From Clostridiales bacterium (lineage in GTDB: Bacteria > Bacillota > Clostridia > Christensenellales > UMGS416): 8,344 nucleotides of DNA. The number at the start of each line of letters is the position of its first letter. The stretch's first letter is position 1. Location of the stretch: the NCBI GenBank assembly GCA_012515725.1, contig JAAYXU010000260.1:1-8344 (forward strand), written 5' to 3'. Positions 1 to 7,794 of the stretch are shown piece by piece. Below the pieces are notes generated by a model, which had not been told where the DNA came from, ran no database searches, and worked only from the letters and a program-made list of their open reading frames with translations. Both the position numbers and the translations under genes were made by a program.

Positions 1-2
1 CG

Positions 3-1247
3 ATCCGGGACATGGACATCCCGGCTCTGCTCGTATACCCGATGGTGCGGGGCGCAGGCGCTCCTGCGACGCCGCTTGTCGCAAAGGGCGACCGGGTAGC
101 GATGGGCCAGAAAATCGGAGAGCCTTCGGGCTTTATAAGCGCCGCGGTGCACGCGACAGTATCGGGCACAGTGCGCGCGGTGGAGTCCCGTCCGCATCCG
201 GGAGGCGGCCATGTGCTGGCGGTCGTGGTCGAAAACGACGGGCTGTATACGCCGGTCGATACGGCGCGGCCTCTTAGCGCCGACGCTTCCGCCGAGGAAA
301 TCGTGGCGGCTGTCCGGGAGCTTGGCATCGTCGGCATGGGCGGAGCGACGTTTCCCACCCACGTAAAGCTCATGCCCCCCAAAGACGCGGAGATCGACAC
401 GCTGATACTAAACGGCGCGGAATGCGAGCCCTATCTGACGGCAGACCACCGGCTGATGCTGGAGCAGCCCGCCCGGATACTTCGGGGCGCCGATATCGTC
501 GTGCGCGCGCTTCCCAGCATCCGCCGCGTCATAATCGGCATAGAGCTTAATAAGCGCGACGCGATACGCGCGATGCGCAGCGCCGCCTCAGGCCGGGACG
601 ATATAGCCGTCTCTCCTCTCAATGTCAAGTACCCGCAGGGGGCGGAAAAGCAGCTCATATGGGCCGCCGCCCGCAGGAAGGTCCCGGCGGGTGGCCTGCC
701 GGCCGCCGTGGGCGTCCTGGTCATGAACGTGGGTACGGCGGCCGCCCTGGCAGACGCCATAGACACCGGCATGCCCACGCTGACGCGCGTCGTCACGGTG
801 TCTGGGGACGCGGTGCGCGAGCCGGCCAACCTCAGGGTGCGCATCGGCGCGTCGCTTGACGACTGCATCGCCGCATGCGGGGGAGCGGAGCAGGCGGTCA
901 AGCTGATCGCCGGCGGCCCGATGATGGGTATCGCGCTGCCTGACGGTAAAGCGCCGGTACACGCCGGTACGTCGGGGATACTGCTCCTGTCCGCAAAGGC
1001 GGCCGCGCGGTCCGCGCCCGCCAACTGTCTGCGGTGCGGCCGGTGCGTGGCGGTCTGTCCCATTGGCCTTATGCCCCTTCACATCGCGCAGACCGCCGAC
1101 CGGGGCGAGTTCGATCTCGCCCAGCGGCTTCACGCGATGGACTGCATAGAGTGCGGCAGCTGTTCCTACACCTGTCCGGCCCACCGCTATCTGCTGCAGT
1201 CGATCCGGCTGGCCAAGAGTCAGATTCGCAGCAGAGGCCGCAAATAG
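3..1247 (+). CDS. rnfC: Electron transport complex subunit RnfC, 5' end missing
   Basis: Peripheral Rnf subunit that carries FMN and iron-sulfur clusters and is the expected NAD(H)-binding module of the ferredoxin:NAD+ oxidoreductase. The frame is open to the left edge. The first visible residues already match the RnfC N-terminal barrel-sandwich domain, and no ribosome site precedes the ATG at 12, so I treat that ATG as internal; roughly 30-40 residues should lie upstream. Numbering from that Met, a glycine-rich GMGGATFP motif at 108-115 and NGAECEPYL at 134-142 match the Nqo1/RnfC flavin and NADH-binding fold. An SLBB-like region follows at about 255-300. Two C-terminal CxxCxxCxxxCP motifs (C339/342/345/349 and C378/381/384/388) each lack nothing for a [4Fe-4S] cluster. 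The tail is short, without the long repeat-rich extension of some gammaproteobacterial RnfC. It is the first visible gene of the operon, 21 bases before rnfD. Confidence 0.95.
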   Translation: MRDMDIPALLVYPMVRGAGAPATPLVAKGDRVAMGQKIGEPSGFISAAVHATVSGTVRAVESRPHPGGGHVLAVVVENDGLYTPVDTARPLSADASAEEIVAAVRELGIVGMGGATFPTHVKLMPPKDAEIDTLILNGAECEPYLTADHRLMLEQPARILRGADIVVRALPSIRRVIIGIELNKRDAIRAMRSAASGRDDIAVSPLNVKYPQGAEKQLIWAAARRKVPAGGLPAAVGVLVMNVGTAAALADAIDTGMPTLTRVVTVSGDAVREPANLRVRIGASLDDCIAACGGAEQAVKLIAGGPMMGIALPDGKAPVHAGTSGILLLSAKAAARSAPANCLRCGRCVAVCPIGLMPLHIAQTADRGEFDLAQRLHAMDCIECGSCSYTCPAHRYLLQSIRLAKSQIRSRGRK

Positions 1248-1268
1248 GTAAGGGAGAGGAGAACCGAC

Positions 1269-2225
1269 ATGTCGCTGCATGTTTCATCGTCGCCCCACGT
1301 GTTTACGCCCGTAAGCTCACGCAACCTCATGCTCGAGGTGCTTGTGGCTCTGACGCCTGCCGCGGTAGCGGGCATCGTATTCTTCGGACCGCGCGCGATA
1401 CTGCTTATATGCCTGAGCGCCGCGACCGCCGTATTGACCGAGTACATACTCCAGAGAATGGCGCGCCGCCCGATCACAGTCGGCGATTACTCCGCTGCGG
1501 TCACCGGCGTGCTGCTTGCGCTCAATCTCCCCCCTACCGCGCCCTGGTGGATGCCCGTCATAGGATCAGCGTTCGCGATAGCGATCGTCAAGCAGGCGTT
1601 TGGGGGGCTCGGGTTCAACTTCATGAACCCCGCGCTGGCCGCGCGCGCGCTGCTCGTGGCGAGCTGGCCCATGCGCATGACGGGTGACGCGTTCGTGTCG
1701 CCCACATTCTGGGGCGCTGTGGACGCTGTCAGCGGCGCCACGCCGCTGGCGCTCATAAAAGCGGGCCAGGCGAGTGAGCTTCCTCGGCTCCTCGACCTTT
1801 TCCTGGGCAGCACGGGCGGGTGCATCGGGGAGACCTCGGCGCTGGCGCTGATCGCGGGCGGGCTGTATCTCATACTCCGGCGCGTCATATCATGGCGGAT
1901 CCCGGTCACGTACATCGGCACGGTATTTGTCATGACGCTCCTTATGGGTGGCTTCGACGCGACGCTTTCGCTCTACCATGTGCTGGGCGGCGGACTCATG
2001 CTGGGCGCGTTCTTTATGGCCACAGACTACGTCACCTCGCCCATGACGGCGCTGGGCCAGGTGATCATGGGCGTGGGCTGCGGCGTCATGACATCGCTCA
2101 TCCGGCTTCTGGGCGGATATCCGGAGGGAGTATCCTACTCGATACTGCTATTTAATGTCGCGACGCCGCTCATCGAGCGATTCACGCGGCCAAAGGTGTT
2201 CGGGGAGGTGCGGCGAAATGCGTAG
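1269..2225 (+). CDS. rnfD: Electron transport complex membrane subunit RnfD
   Basis: Integral membrane flavoprotein of the Rnf complex, homologous to NqrB, that passes electrons across the membrane part of the complex. The 318-residue product is mostly hydrophobic, with about nine or ten likely membrane helices. The motif SGAT at 155-158 is the family site for covalent FMN attachment through phosphodiester linkage to the threonine, here T158. Other family-typical stretches are GFNFMNPALAARA after about residue 116 and FFMATDYVTSPMT near 254. The ATG at 1269 is preceded by a purine-rich GGGAGAGGA site at 1252-1260. The stop codon overlaps the rnfG start by eight bases. Length is slightly below that of the proteobacterial homologues, as is usual for clostridial ones. 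The family assignment is secure; whether the complex pumps Na+ or H+ cannot be read from this sequence. Confidence 0.96.
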   Translation: MSLHVSSSPHVFTPVSSRNLMLEVLVALTPAAVAGIVFFGPRAILLICLSAATAVLTEYILQRMARRPITVGDYSAAVTGVLLALNLPPTAPWWMPVIGSAFAIAIVKQAFGGLGFNFMNPALAARALLVASWPMRMTGDAFVSPTFWGAVDAVSGATPLALIKAGQASELPRLLDLFLGSTGGCIGETSALALIAGGLYLILRRVISWRIPVTYIGTVFVMTLLMGGFDATLSLYHVLGGGLMLGAFFMATDYVTSPMTALGQVIMGVGCGVMTSLIRLLGGYPEGVSYSILLFNVATPLIERFTRPKVFGEVRRNA

Positions 2226-2799
2226 CATACTGGTTCTCAGCCTGAAGCTGCTGGTCATCACACTGGTCGCGGGCCTCGCGCTGGGCGCGACATACGCGAT
2301 AACCGAGGAGCCCATCCGGCAACAGAACATTTTGAAGGCGGAAGCGGCGCGGAAGTCGATCTTCGGGGAAGCCGATTTCGAGCAGGCGACCGAAGTTGAA
2401 GCCATCAGGGCCACTGACGAGCGCTTCGCTGGCGTAACAGACGCCTATTACGCCGTGCAAAGCGGGCAGATCACAGGCTGTGTCGTATCGATAGCCGCCT
2501 CAGGATACGGCGGCGACATCACGCTCACCGTGGGCGTCGACCCCGAGGGCCGTATCGCGGGTCTCGAGGTGGGCTCGCACAGCGAGACGCCGGGGCTTGG
2601 CGCAAAGGCGCGCGATGCCGCGTTTAAGGAGCAGTTCGCGGGCAGGCGGGCGCCGCTTGCGGTCGTCAAGAGCGACCAGCCGTCCGAAAACGAAATAAGC
2701 GCCATCACCGGCGCGACCATCACGAGCCAGGGCGTGACAGACGCGACGAATCTGGCCGCCGAGTTCGCAGCCAGGCTCTTTGCGGCAGGAGGGAAATAG
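2218..2799 (+). CDS. rnfG: Electron transport complex subunit RnfG, covalent FMN protein
   Basis: Membrane-anchored flavoprotein of Rnf, homologous to NqrC, with its FMN domain on the outer face of the membrane. The 193-residue product has one N-terminal membrane helix at about residues 4-26, then a soluble FMN-binding domain. The motif TGAT at 164-167 is the covalent FMN attachment site (T167). The ETPGLG motif at 123-128, within GSHSETPGLGAKA, is a conserved FMN-domain feature. I chose the ATG at 2218 because GGGGAGGTG at 2202-2210 sits seven bases upstream and the product then begins directly with the anchor helix. An in-frame ATG at 2155 would add 21 charged residues read from inside rnfD and is not credible. 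The start overlaps the rnfD stop (ATGCGTAG), suggesting translational coupling. The stop is one base before rnfE. Confidence 0.95.
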   Translation: MRSILVLSLKLLVITLVAGLALGATYAITEEPIRQQNILKAEAARKSIFGEADFEQATEVEAIRATDERFAGVTDAYYAVQSGQITGCVVSIAASGYGGDITLTVGVDPEGRIAGLEVGSHSETPGLGAKARDAAFKEQFAGRRAPLAVVKSDQPSENEISAITGATITSQGVTDATNLAAEFAARLFAAGGK

Positions 2800-2800
2800 C

Positions 2801-3394
2801 ATGAAACTGGCGCCAATATTGAAAAACGGAATACTCACCGAAAACCCCACGTTCCGTCTGGTGCTGGGTATGTGCCCGACGCTTGCCGTCACCACCGTCG
2901 CCATCAACGGAATCGGTATGGGGCTGGCCACTACGTTCGTGCTGATGGGCTCGAATATCGCGATATCGCTTCTCAAGAGCTTCATTCCCGAGAAAGTGCG
3001 CATCCCGGCCTACGTCGTTATCATCGCGACGTTCGTCACGATGGTGCAGCTCCTCATGGAAGCGTTCCTGCATGACCTCTATAACGCGCTGGGTATATTC
3101 ATACCGCTCATCGTCGTCAACTGCATCATACTGGCGCGGGCCGAGGCGTTCGCCAACAAGCACTCGGTGATCGAGTCGCTGACCGACGGGCTGGGCATGG
3201 GTCTTGGCTTTACGCTGTCGCTGACGACGCTGGGCTCGATCCGCGAGCTGCTCAGCAACGGAACGATATTCGGACTTAAAATCATGGGCGCGGGCTTCGA
3301 GCCGGCCCTCATTATGGCGATGGCGCCGGGCGGATTCATGCTGCTGGGACTGCTGCTGGCCCTCATCAACAAGCTGGGCGAGAAAAAGGCGTAG
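2801..3394 (+). CDS. rnfE: Electron transport complex membrane subunit RnfE
   Basis: Integral membrane subunit of Rnf, homologous to NqrD, which pairs with RnfA as an inverted-topology partner in the core of the membrane domain. The 197-residue product has about six hydrophobic segments. It keeps the two family cysteines, C25 in GMCPTLAV and C108 in VVNCIILARAEAFA. In Nqr/Rnf structures such cysteines from the two partners hold an iron-sulfur cluster in the middle of the membrane. The start is the ATG at 2801: an AGGAGGG site at 2787-2793 lies seven bases upstream, and the product opens with the typical MKLAPILKNGILTENPTF. A TTG at 2780 in the same frame precedes the ribosome site and is rejected as a start. 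It begins one base after the rnfG stop and ends 10 bases before rnfA. Confidence 0.95.
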   Translation: MKLAPILKNGILTENPTFRLVLGMCPTLAVTTVAINGIGMGLATTFVLMGSNIAISLLKSFIPEKVRIPAYVVIIATFVTMVQLLMEAFLHDLYNALGIFIPLIVVNCIILARAEAFANKHSVIESLTDGLGMGLGFTLSLTTLGSIRELLSNGTIFGLKIMGAGFEPALIMAMAPGGFMLLGLLLALINKLGEKKA

Positions 3395-3404
3395 GAGGTA
3401 ATCG

Positions 3405-4016
3405 ATGGAAACTTTCAAATCGCTGCTGCTCATCGTACTGAGCTCCGCGCTTGTAAATAACTTCGTGCTGTCGCGGTATCTGGGATGCTGCCCCTTCCTG
3501 GGCGTATCAAAGAAGGTGGATACCGCACTGGGCATGGGCCTGGCCGTCATATTCGTGATGGCGATGGCCTCGGTCATTACATGGCTCGTGCAGTACTATC
3601 TGCTGGAGGCCGACTGGCTCGCCGCTCTGGGTATCGGGGATCTGCGCTTCCTGCAGACCATCGCATTCATACTGGTCATCGCCGCGCTGGTTCAGTTCGT
3701 CGAGATGGTGATTCAGAAAAGCGCACCCGCGCTCTACTCGGCGCTGGGCGTCTATCTGCCCCTCATTACGACCAACTGCGCGGTGCTGGGCGTAGCGATC
3801 ATCAATATCAATGAGGGCTACAATCTGCTGGAAACCCTCTTTAATGGCATCGGGGGCGCGGTGGGATTCGCGCTGGCCATCGTGCTCTTCGCGGGCATCC
3901 GGGAGCGGCAGGAGTACGCGGATATCGCAAAGTCGTTCCGCGGGTTCCCGATCGCGCTCATCACGGCGGGGCTTATGGCCATCGCGTTTCTGGGCTTCCA
4001 GGGACTCATCCGGTAA
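3405..4016 (+). CDS. rnfA: Electron transport complex membrane subunit RnfA
   Basis: Integral membrane subunit of Rnf, homologous to NqrE, partner of RnfE. The 203-residue product has about six membrane helices. It opens with a first helix followed by NNFVLSRYLGCCPFLGVSKK, which contains C28 and C29, and has a second cysteine site, C125, in TTNCAVLGVA. These match the conserved cysteines that contribute to the intramembrane iron-sulfur cluster between RnfA and RnfE. The strong ribosome site AGGAGGT at 3393-3399 overlaps the rnfE stop codon and lies five bases before the ATG, so ribosomes finishing rnfE could reinitiate here. It is a little longer than proteobacterial RnfA because of a C-terminal charged loop (RERQEYADI) before the last helix. 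The next gene, rnfB, begins 14 bases later. Confidence 0.95.
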   Translation: METFKSLLLIVLSSALVNNFVLSRYLGCCPFLGVSKKVDTALGMGLAVIFVMAMASVITWLVQYYLLEADWLAALGIGDLRFLQTIAFILVIAALVQFVEMVIQKSAPALYSALGVYLPLITTNCAVLGVAIININEGYNLLETLFNGIGGAVGFALAIVLFAGIRERQEYADIAKSFRGFPIALITAGLMAIAFLGFQGLIR

Positions 4017-4030
4017 GGGAGGGAATAGGC

Positions 4031-5017
4031 GTGAACGAAATAATCATCGGATCCGCCGCGGCGCTGGGCGCGCTGGGTCTTCTTTTCGGCGCGTTGCTGG
4101 CCGTCGCTTCCAGATTCTTCGGGGTCACGGCTGACAGCCGCGTCATACAGGTCCGCGAGAACCTGCCCGGAGCGAACTGCGGCGGTTGCGGGTACGCGGG
4201 CTGCAACGCGTTCGCCGAGGCGATCGTATCCGGAGGCGCGCCGGTCAACGGCTGCCCGGCCAATTCCACCGAGAACGCTCAGAGGATTGCGTCCATCATG
4301 GGCGTTGAGTGCGGCGACGTGGAGCCTCTGGTCGCGATGGTCCGGTGCCGGGGGACGCTCGCGAATACGCATATCAAATACGAGTACGAGGGAATCACCG
4401 ACTGCGCGGCGGCAGCGGCGCTGGCCGAGGGCTACAAGGCCTGCCGTTTCAGCTGCATGGGACTTGGAAACTGCACCCGTGTGTGTCCTACCGGCGCGGT
4501 GACGGTCGTGGACGGTCTTGCCACGATCGATCACGACCGCTGTATCACCTGCGGCAAATGCGTCGCCGCCTGTCCGCGCCATATCATCCATCTCGTACCG
4601 GCCTCGGCTGGCGCAGTGGTGCTTTGCTCGGCCAACGCGAAGGGCAAGACAGTCCGGGAAGCGTGCGATGTGGGCTGCATCGGCTGCGGCATATGCGCGC
4701 GGGTGTGCCGGTTCGGCGCGATAACTATGGTGGACGACCTGCCGATCATCGACTACGACAAGTGTACAGGCTGCAACCAGTGCGTGGACAAGTGCCCCCG
4801 CAACGCGATCCGCGGCCGCGAGGGCAGCCGCAAGGTCGCCTTCATACACAGCGAGGAGTGCGTGGGCTGCACGCTGTGCGCCGGGGAGTGCAAGTTCGAC
4901 GCGATCGAAGGCGAGCCCAAAACGATACACTCAGTGGACCCCGACAAATGCTCAGGCTGCAAACAGTGCGTGAACGTCTGCCCGCAGGAGGCCATCACGC
5001 TCATAGATAAGGACTAA
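4031..5017 (+). CDS. rnfB: Electron transport complex iron-sulfur subunit RnfB, long form
   Basis: Ferredoxin-like subunit expected to accept electrons from reduced ferredoxin and feed the Rnf complex. The start is GTG at 4031, with GGGAGGGA at 4017-4024 six bases upstream. The 328-residue product begins with one membrane helix at about 4-28. A four-cysteine domain follows (C50, C53, C58, C75), the RnfB/Fes-type cluster. Then come six more tetracysteine sets, best read as three two-cluster ferredoxin units: C138/142/148/152 with C171/174/177/181; C216/219/222/226 with C245/248/251/255; and C277/280/283/287 with C307/310/313/317. The first set has unusual spacing (Cx3Cx5Cx3C), which I recall as typical of clostridial RnfB. 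The size fits the long RnfB known from Acetobacterium-type operons, not the short gammaproteobacterial form of about 190 residues. It is the last gene of the operon and ends 21 bases before a terminator. Confidence 0.95.
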   Translation: MNEIIIGSAAALGALGLLFGALLAVASRFFGVTADSRVIQVRENLPGANCGGCGYAGCNAFAEAIVSGGAPVNGCPANSTENAQRIASIMGVECGDVEPLVAMVRCRGTLANTHIKYEYEGITDCAAAAALAEGYKACRFSCMGLGNCTRVCPTGAVTVVDGLATIDHDRCITCGKCVAACPRHIIHLVPASAGAVVLCSANAKGKTVREACDVGCIGCGICARVCRFGAITMVDDLPIIDYDKCTGCNQCVDKCPRNAIRGREGSRKVAFIHSEECVGCTLCAGECKFDAIEGEPKTIHSVDPDKCSGCKQCVNVCPQEAITLIDKD

Positions 5018-5038
5018 ACAGCAGGATGCCGCCTTGTT

Positions 5039-5082
5039 AAAAGACAAGCGCTTGGGGCATAACCCCCGAGCGCTTGTCTTTT
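5039..5082. terminator. Bidirectional intrinsic terminator between rnfB and argH
   Basis: A near-perfect hairpin has 19-base arms at 5039-5057 and 5064-5082 (one G-U pair at 5053/5068) and a six-base loop. The outer end of the stem is AAAA paired with TTTT, so either strand's transcript ends the stem in a short U run. It lies 21 bases after the rnfB stop and about 50 bases past the argH stop on the other strand, which fits shared termination of convergent operons. Confidence 0.9.
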
Positions 5083-5088
5083 GCGACA

Positions 5089-5114
5089 GGCAGGACGAAC
5101 CCCTTCGTCCTGCC
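5089..5114. repeat. Second perfect hairpin next to the argH 3' end
   Basis: Perfect 11-base inverted repeat (5089-5099 with 5104-5114) and a four-base CCCC loop on the + strand. It lies 17 bases past the argH stop codon, between argH and the bidirectional terminator. Neither strand has a T run straight after it, so it is not a standard intrinsic terminator by itself. It could protect the argGH transcript 3' end or assist termination; this is inference. Confidence 0.7.
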
Positions 5115-5131
5115 CTGAAGTGTACCCCGGA

Positions 5132-6523
5132 TTATTCCCCCGGTCTCCCCCGCCCCTCCAGCGCTTCCCGCGCCCGCGCGGCGCTCTCCAACACGCGCTC
5201 CCGGGCCGGCCCACCGGGCAGGTCCCTCCCGGCCACGCAGGCCGCAAGGTCGATTGCGGTGCGGAAGTCCTCGCCAATCAGAGGCGAATACGAGCGGAGC
5301 TCCTCGTCCGAAAGGTCCTCGAGCGCTCTGCCCTGCCGGATGCAGTCCAGCACCATCGCTCCCACGACTGCGTGCGCCTCGCGGAAAGCGAGACCCCTGC
5401 GCACCAGATAGTCTGCGGCGTCGGTAGCGTTCGCAAAGCCCCCCGCCGCGCCCCGGCGCATCGCGTCGGTCCGGAATCGCGCCGTCCGGATCATGCCGGT
5501 GAAGACGGAAAGGCAGCGCTCCGCGGTATCGAGCGCGTCAAAAAGCGCTTCCTTATCCTCCTGCATGTCCTTGTTGTATGCGAGCGGCAGGCCCTTCATC
5601 ACGGTCAGTAGCGCCATCAGGTCTCCGTACACCCTGCCGGTCTTGCCCCGTATGAGCTCGGCCACGTCAGGGTTTTTCTTCTGGGGCATGATGCTGCTGC
5701 CGGTGCTGTAGCCGTCGTCCATCTCCACGAATCCGAATTCGCCGGTCGACCAGAGTATGAGCTCCTCACACATGCGCGAGAGGTGCATCATGACAAGCGA
5801 CAGACAGAAAACGCACTCGATCACGAAATCCCGGTCGGAGACCGCATCCATCGCGTTATCGGATATCGCGTCAAAACCCAGAAGTTCCGCCGTCCGCTGC
5901 CGGTCGAGCGGATACGTGGTTCCGGCCAATGCGCCCGAGCCCAGCGGCATCACCGACGTTCTGCGGCGGCATTCGTCCAGCCTACTTAGGTCGCGCAGCA
6001 GCATCTGAACCCATGCCATCATATGGAATCCCAGCGTCACCGGCTGGGCCCTCTGCAGATGGGTGTAGCCGGGCATGATGTCGCCTGCGTGCTTTTCGGC
6101 CAGCTCCGCAAGCGTCCGCGCCAGCGCCGCGATGCTCTCCCCGACAGCGCGGGTACGCTCAATCACATACATCCGCGTATCGAGCGCGACCTGGTCGTTG
6201 CGGCTGCGCCCGGTATGCAGGCGCTTGCCCGCCTCTCCGATGCGCTGCGTGAGTATCTGCTCTATGTTCATATGGATGTCCTCGGCGTCGGCGCGCAGTG
6301 TGAGCGCGCCCGATTCCGCGTCGGCCAGTAACTGTGTGAGTCCCGATACGATAGCCTGCGCGTCCTGCGGCGGGATGATTCCCTGCTCGCCCAGCATCCG
6401 CGCGTGCGCGATGCTGCCCCGTATATCCTCCCGGACGAGTCGCTGATCAAATCCTATCGACGACTGGAAATCGTCTACGCTCGCCTCGGTTTCCTTTTCA
6501 AACCGGCCCGACCATAGCTTCAT
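5132..6523 (-). CDS. argH: Argininosuccinate lyase
   Basis: Cytoplasmic enzyme of the last step of arginine biosynthesis: it splits argininosuccinate into arginine and fumarate. The 463-residue product is the usual length for bacterial ArgH and is complete. It opens with KLWSGRF. It carries the superfamily signatures HTGRSRNDQV at 103-112, the catalytic-histidine segment GYTHLQRAQP with H155, and the flexible-loop signature GSSIMPQKKNP at 275-285, whose serine pair (276-277) includes the catalytic base. The protein is expected to be a homotetramer with shared active sites. The start is the ATG at 6521-6523 (complement), with an AAGGAG site at 6533-6538. It is 31 bases downstream of argG on the same strand, so the two form an argGH operon that reads toward the rnf operon and stops at the shared terminator. 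Confidence 0.97.
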   Translation of the reverse strand: MKLWSGRFEKETEASVDDFQSSIGFDQRLVREDIRGSIAHARMLGEQGIIPPQDAQAIVSGLTQLLADAESGALTLRADAEDIHMNIEQILTQRIGEAGKRLHTGRSRNDQVALDTRMYVIERTRAVGESIAALARTLAELAEKHAGDIMPGYTHLQRAQPVTLGFHMMAWVQMLLRDLSRLDECRRRTSVMPLGSGALAGTTYPLDRQRTAELLGFDAISDNAMDAVSDRDFVIECVFCLSLVMMHLSRMCEELILWSTGEFGFVEMDDGYSTGSSIMPQKKNPDVAELIRGKTGRVYGDLMALLTVMKGLPLAYNKDMQEDKEALFDALDTAERCLSVFTGMIRTARFRTDAMRRGAAGGFANATDAADYLVRRGLAFREAHAVVGAMVLDCIRQGRALEDLSDEELRSYSPLIGEDFRTAIDLAACVAGRDLPGGPARERVLESAARAREALEGRGRPGE

Positions 6524-6554
6524 GGCTCCCGTCTCCTTTGTATCTTATCGCGAC

Positions 6555-7766
6555 TTACCGTCCGTCCAGGCTCTCCTTCATGAGCGCGCGCACCGTCATT
6601 GGCAGACCGAAAAGGTTGATGAATCCCTCTGCGTCCTTCTGGTTGTAGACCGCGTCCTCGCCGAACGTTGCGAAAGCCTCGTTATAGAGCGAGTACGGGG
6701 AGGCGACGCCAGCGGGAGTACAGTTTCCCTTGTAGAGCTTCATGCGTACCGTTCCGGTCACGGTCCGCTGCGTGACGTCGACGAATGCCGATAGCGCTTC
6801 CCGCAGCGGCGTATACCACTGTCCGAAGTACACAAGCTCCGCGAAGCGCGCGGCCACCAGCTCCTTGTAGTGGGCCGTATCCCGATCCAGCGTCAGCGAC
6901 TCGAGCTCCCGGTGAGCGGCGTACAGTATCGTTCCGGCGGGCGTCTCGTATACGCCCCGCGATTTCATGCCCACCAGCCGGTTTTCTATGAGGTCTGCGA
7001 TGCCCACGCCGTTTCGCGCGCCGATCGCATTTAGCTCCTCTATGAGCGCGACGCCGCCAGGCGCTTTTCCGTTAAGGCGCACAGGCACACCCTTTTCAAA
7101 CCCCAGCTCGACGTACTCGGGCTTATCTGGCGCCTGCTCGGGCGGTACGCATATCATATACAGCTCGTCGCGCGGCGCGTTCATCGGGTCTTCGAGATCG
7201 GCCCCCTCGTGGCTCAGGTGCCACAGATTGCGATCCATGCTGTATGGCCGCTCCTTTGTGACCGGCACGTCGATGCCGCGTGCCCTGGCGTACTCGATCT
7301 CCTCGTCCCGGGAGCGGATGTCCCATATCCGCCACGGGGCGATGATCTGTAGGTGGGGATTGAGTGCCTTGACCGTGAGCTCAAAGCGCACCTGGTCGTT
7401 TCCCTTTCCGGTAGCGCCATGGGCTACCGCCTGGGCCCCTTCCCTTTCGGCTATCTCCACGAGCCGCCGGGCGATGATGGGCCGGGCGAACGATGTGCCA
7501 AGCAGGTACTTGCCCTCGTAGACCGCACCTGCCTTGAGCGTCGGAAATACAAAGTCGTACACAAATTCCTGGCGCAGATCCTCGATATAGAGCTTACTCG
7601 CGCCTGTGCGCTTCGCCTTCTCGTGAAGCGGCGCAAGCTCCTCGCCCTGACCCACGTCAGCAGCCATCGCGATGACCTCGCAGTCGTAGTTTTCCTTGAG
7701 CCAGGGAATGATGATGGACGTGTCCAGACCGCCAGAGTAGGCCAGAACCACTTTCATTTTCGACAT
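6555..7766 (-). CDS. argG: Argininosuccinate synthase
   Basis: Cytoplasmic enzyme that joins citrulline and aspartate, using ATP, to form argininosuccinate, the substrate of ArgH encoded just downstream. The 403-residue product is the full usual length. The N-terminal ATP pyrophosphatase motif SGGLDTS is at 11-17. Other family landmarks are YEGKYLLGTSFARP at 83-96, HGATGKGNDQVRFE at 116-129 (substrate and ATP contacts) and the YSMDRNLWHLSHEG segment at 175-188. The start is the ATG at 7764-7766 (complement), with GGAGGA at 7774-7779 seven bases upstream. An exact TATAAT promoter lies just before it, leaving a leader of only about 20 bases, too short for a riboswitch or T-box. Control is therefore most likely by a repressor bound at the promoter. 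No argC, argJ, argB, argD or argF is visible nearby. Confidence 0.97.
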   Translation of the reverse strand: MSKMKVVLAYSGGLDTSIIIPWLKENYDCEVIAMAADVGQGEELAPLHEKAKRTGASKLYIEDLRQEFVYDFVFPTLKAGAVYEGKYLLGTSFARPIIARRLVEIAEREGAQAVAHGATGKGNDQVRFELTVKALNPHLQIIAPWRIWDIRSRDEEIEYARARGIDVPVTKERPYSMDRNLWHLSHEGADLEDPMNAPRDELYMICVPPEQAPDKPEYVELGFEKGVPVRLNGKAPGGVALIEELNAIGARNGVGIADLIENRLVGMKSRGVYETPAGTILYAAHRELESLTLDRDTAHYKELVAARFAELVYFGQWYTPLREALSAFVDVTQRTVTGTVRMKLYKGNCTPAGVASPYSLYNEAFATFGEDAVYNQKDAEGFINLFGLPMTVRALMKESLDGR

Positions 7767-7794
7767 ATGGGTTTCCTCCGGTATCGTTTTTATT

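Noticed and set aside
1034..1687. Open frame of 217 codons on the + strand spanning the rnfC-rnfD junction
   Set aside because: It is out of frame with both real genes and encodes an Arg/Ala-rich product with no family resemblance.
2155..2217. An earlier in-frame ATG for rnfG at 2155
   Set aside because: It would add 21 mostly charged residues before the membrane anchor and lacks a ribosome site; the ATG at 2218 has a strong site and matches the family N-terminus.
2720..3577. Open frame of 285 codons on the - strand across rnfG, rnfE and rnfA
   Set aside because: Antisense to three real genes; the product is a low-complexity run of Arg, His, Asp and Gln, as expected from reading membrane-protein codons backwards.
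3818..4930. Long open frame of 370 codons on the - strand across rnfA and rnfB
   Set aside because: It lies antisense to two securely identified genes, its product is rich in Ala, Arg and His with no recognisable domain, and no ribosome site precedes it. It is a high-GC shadow frame.
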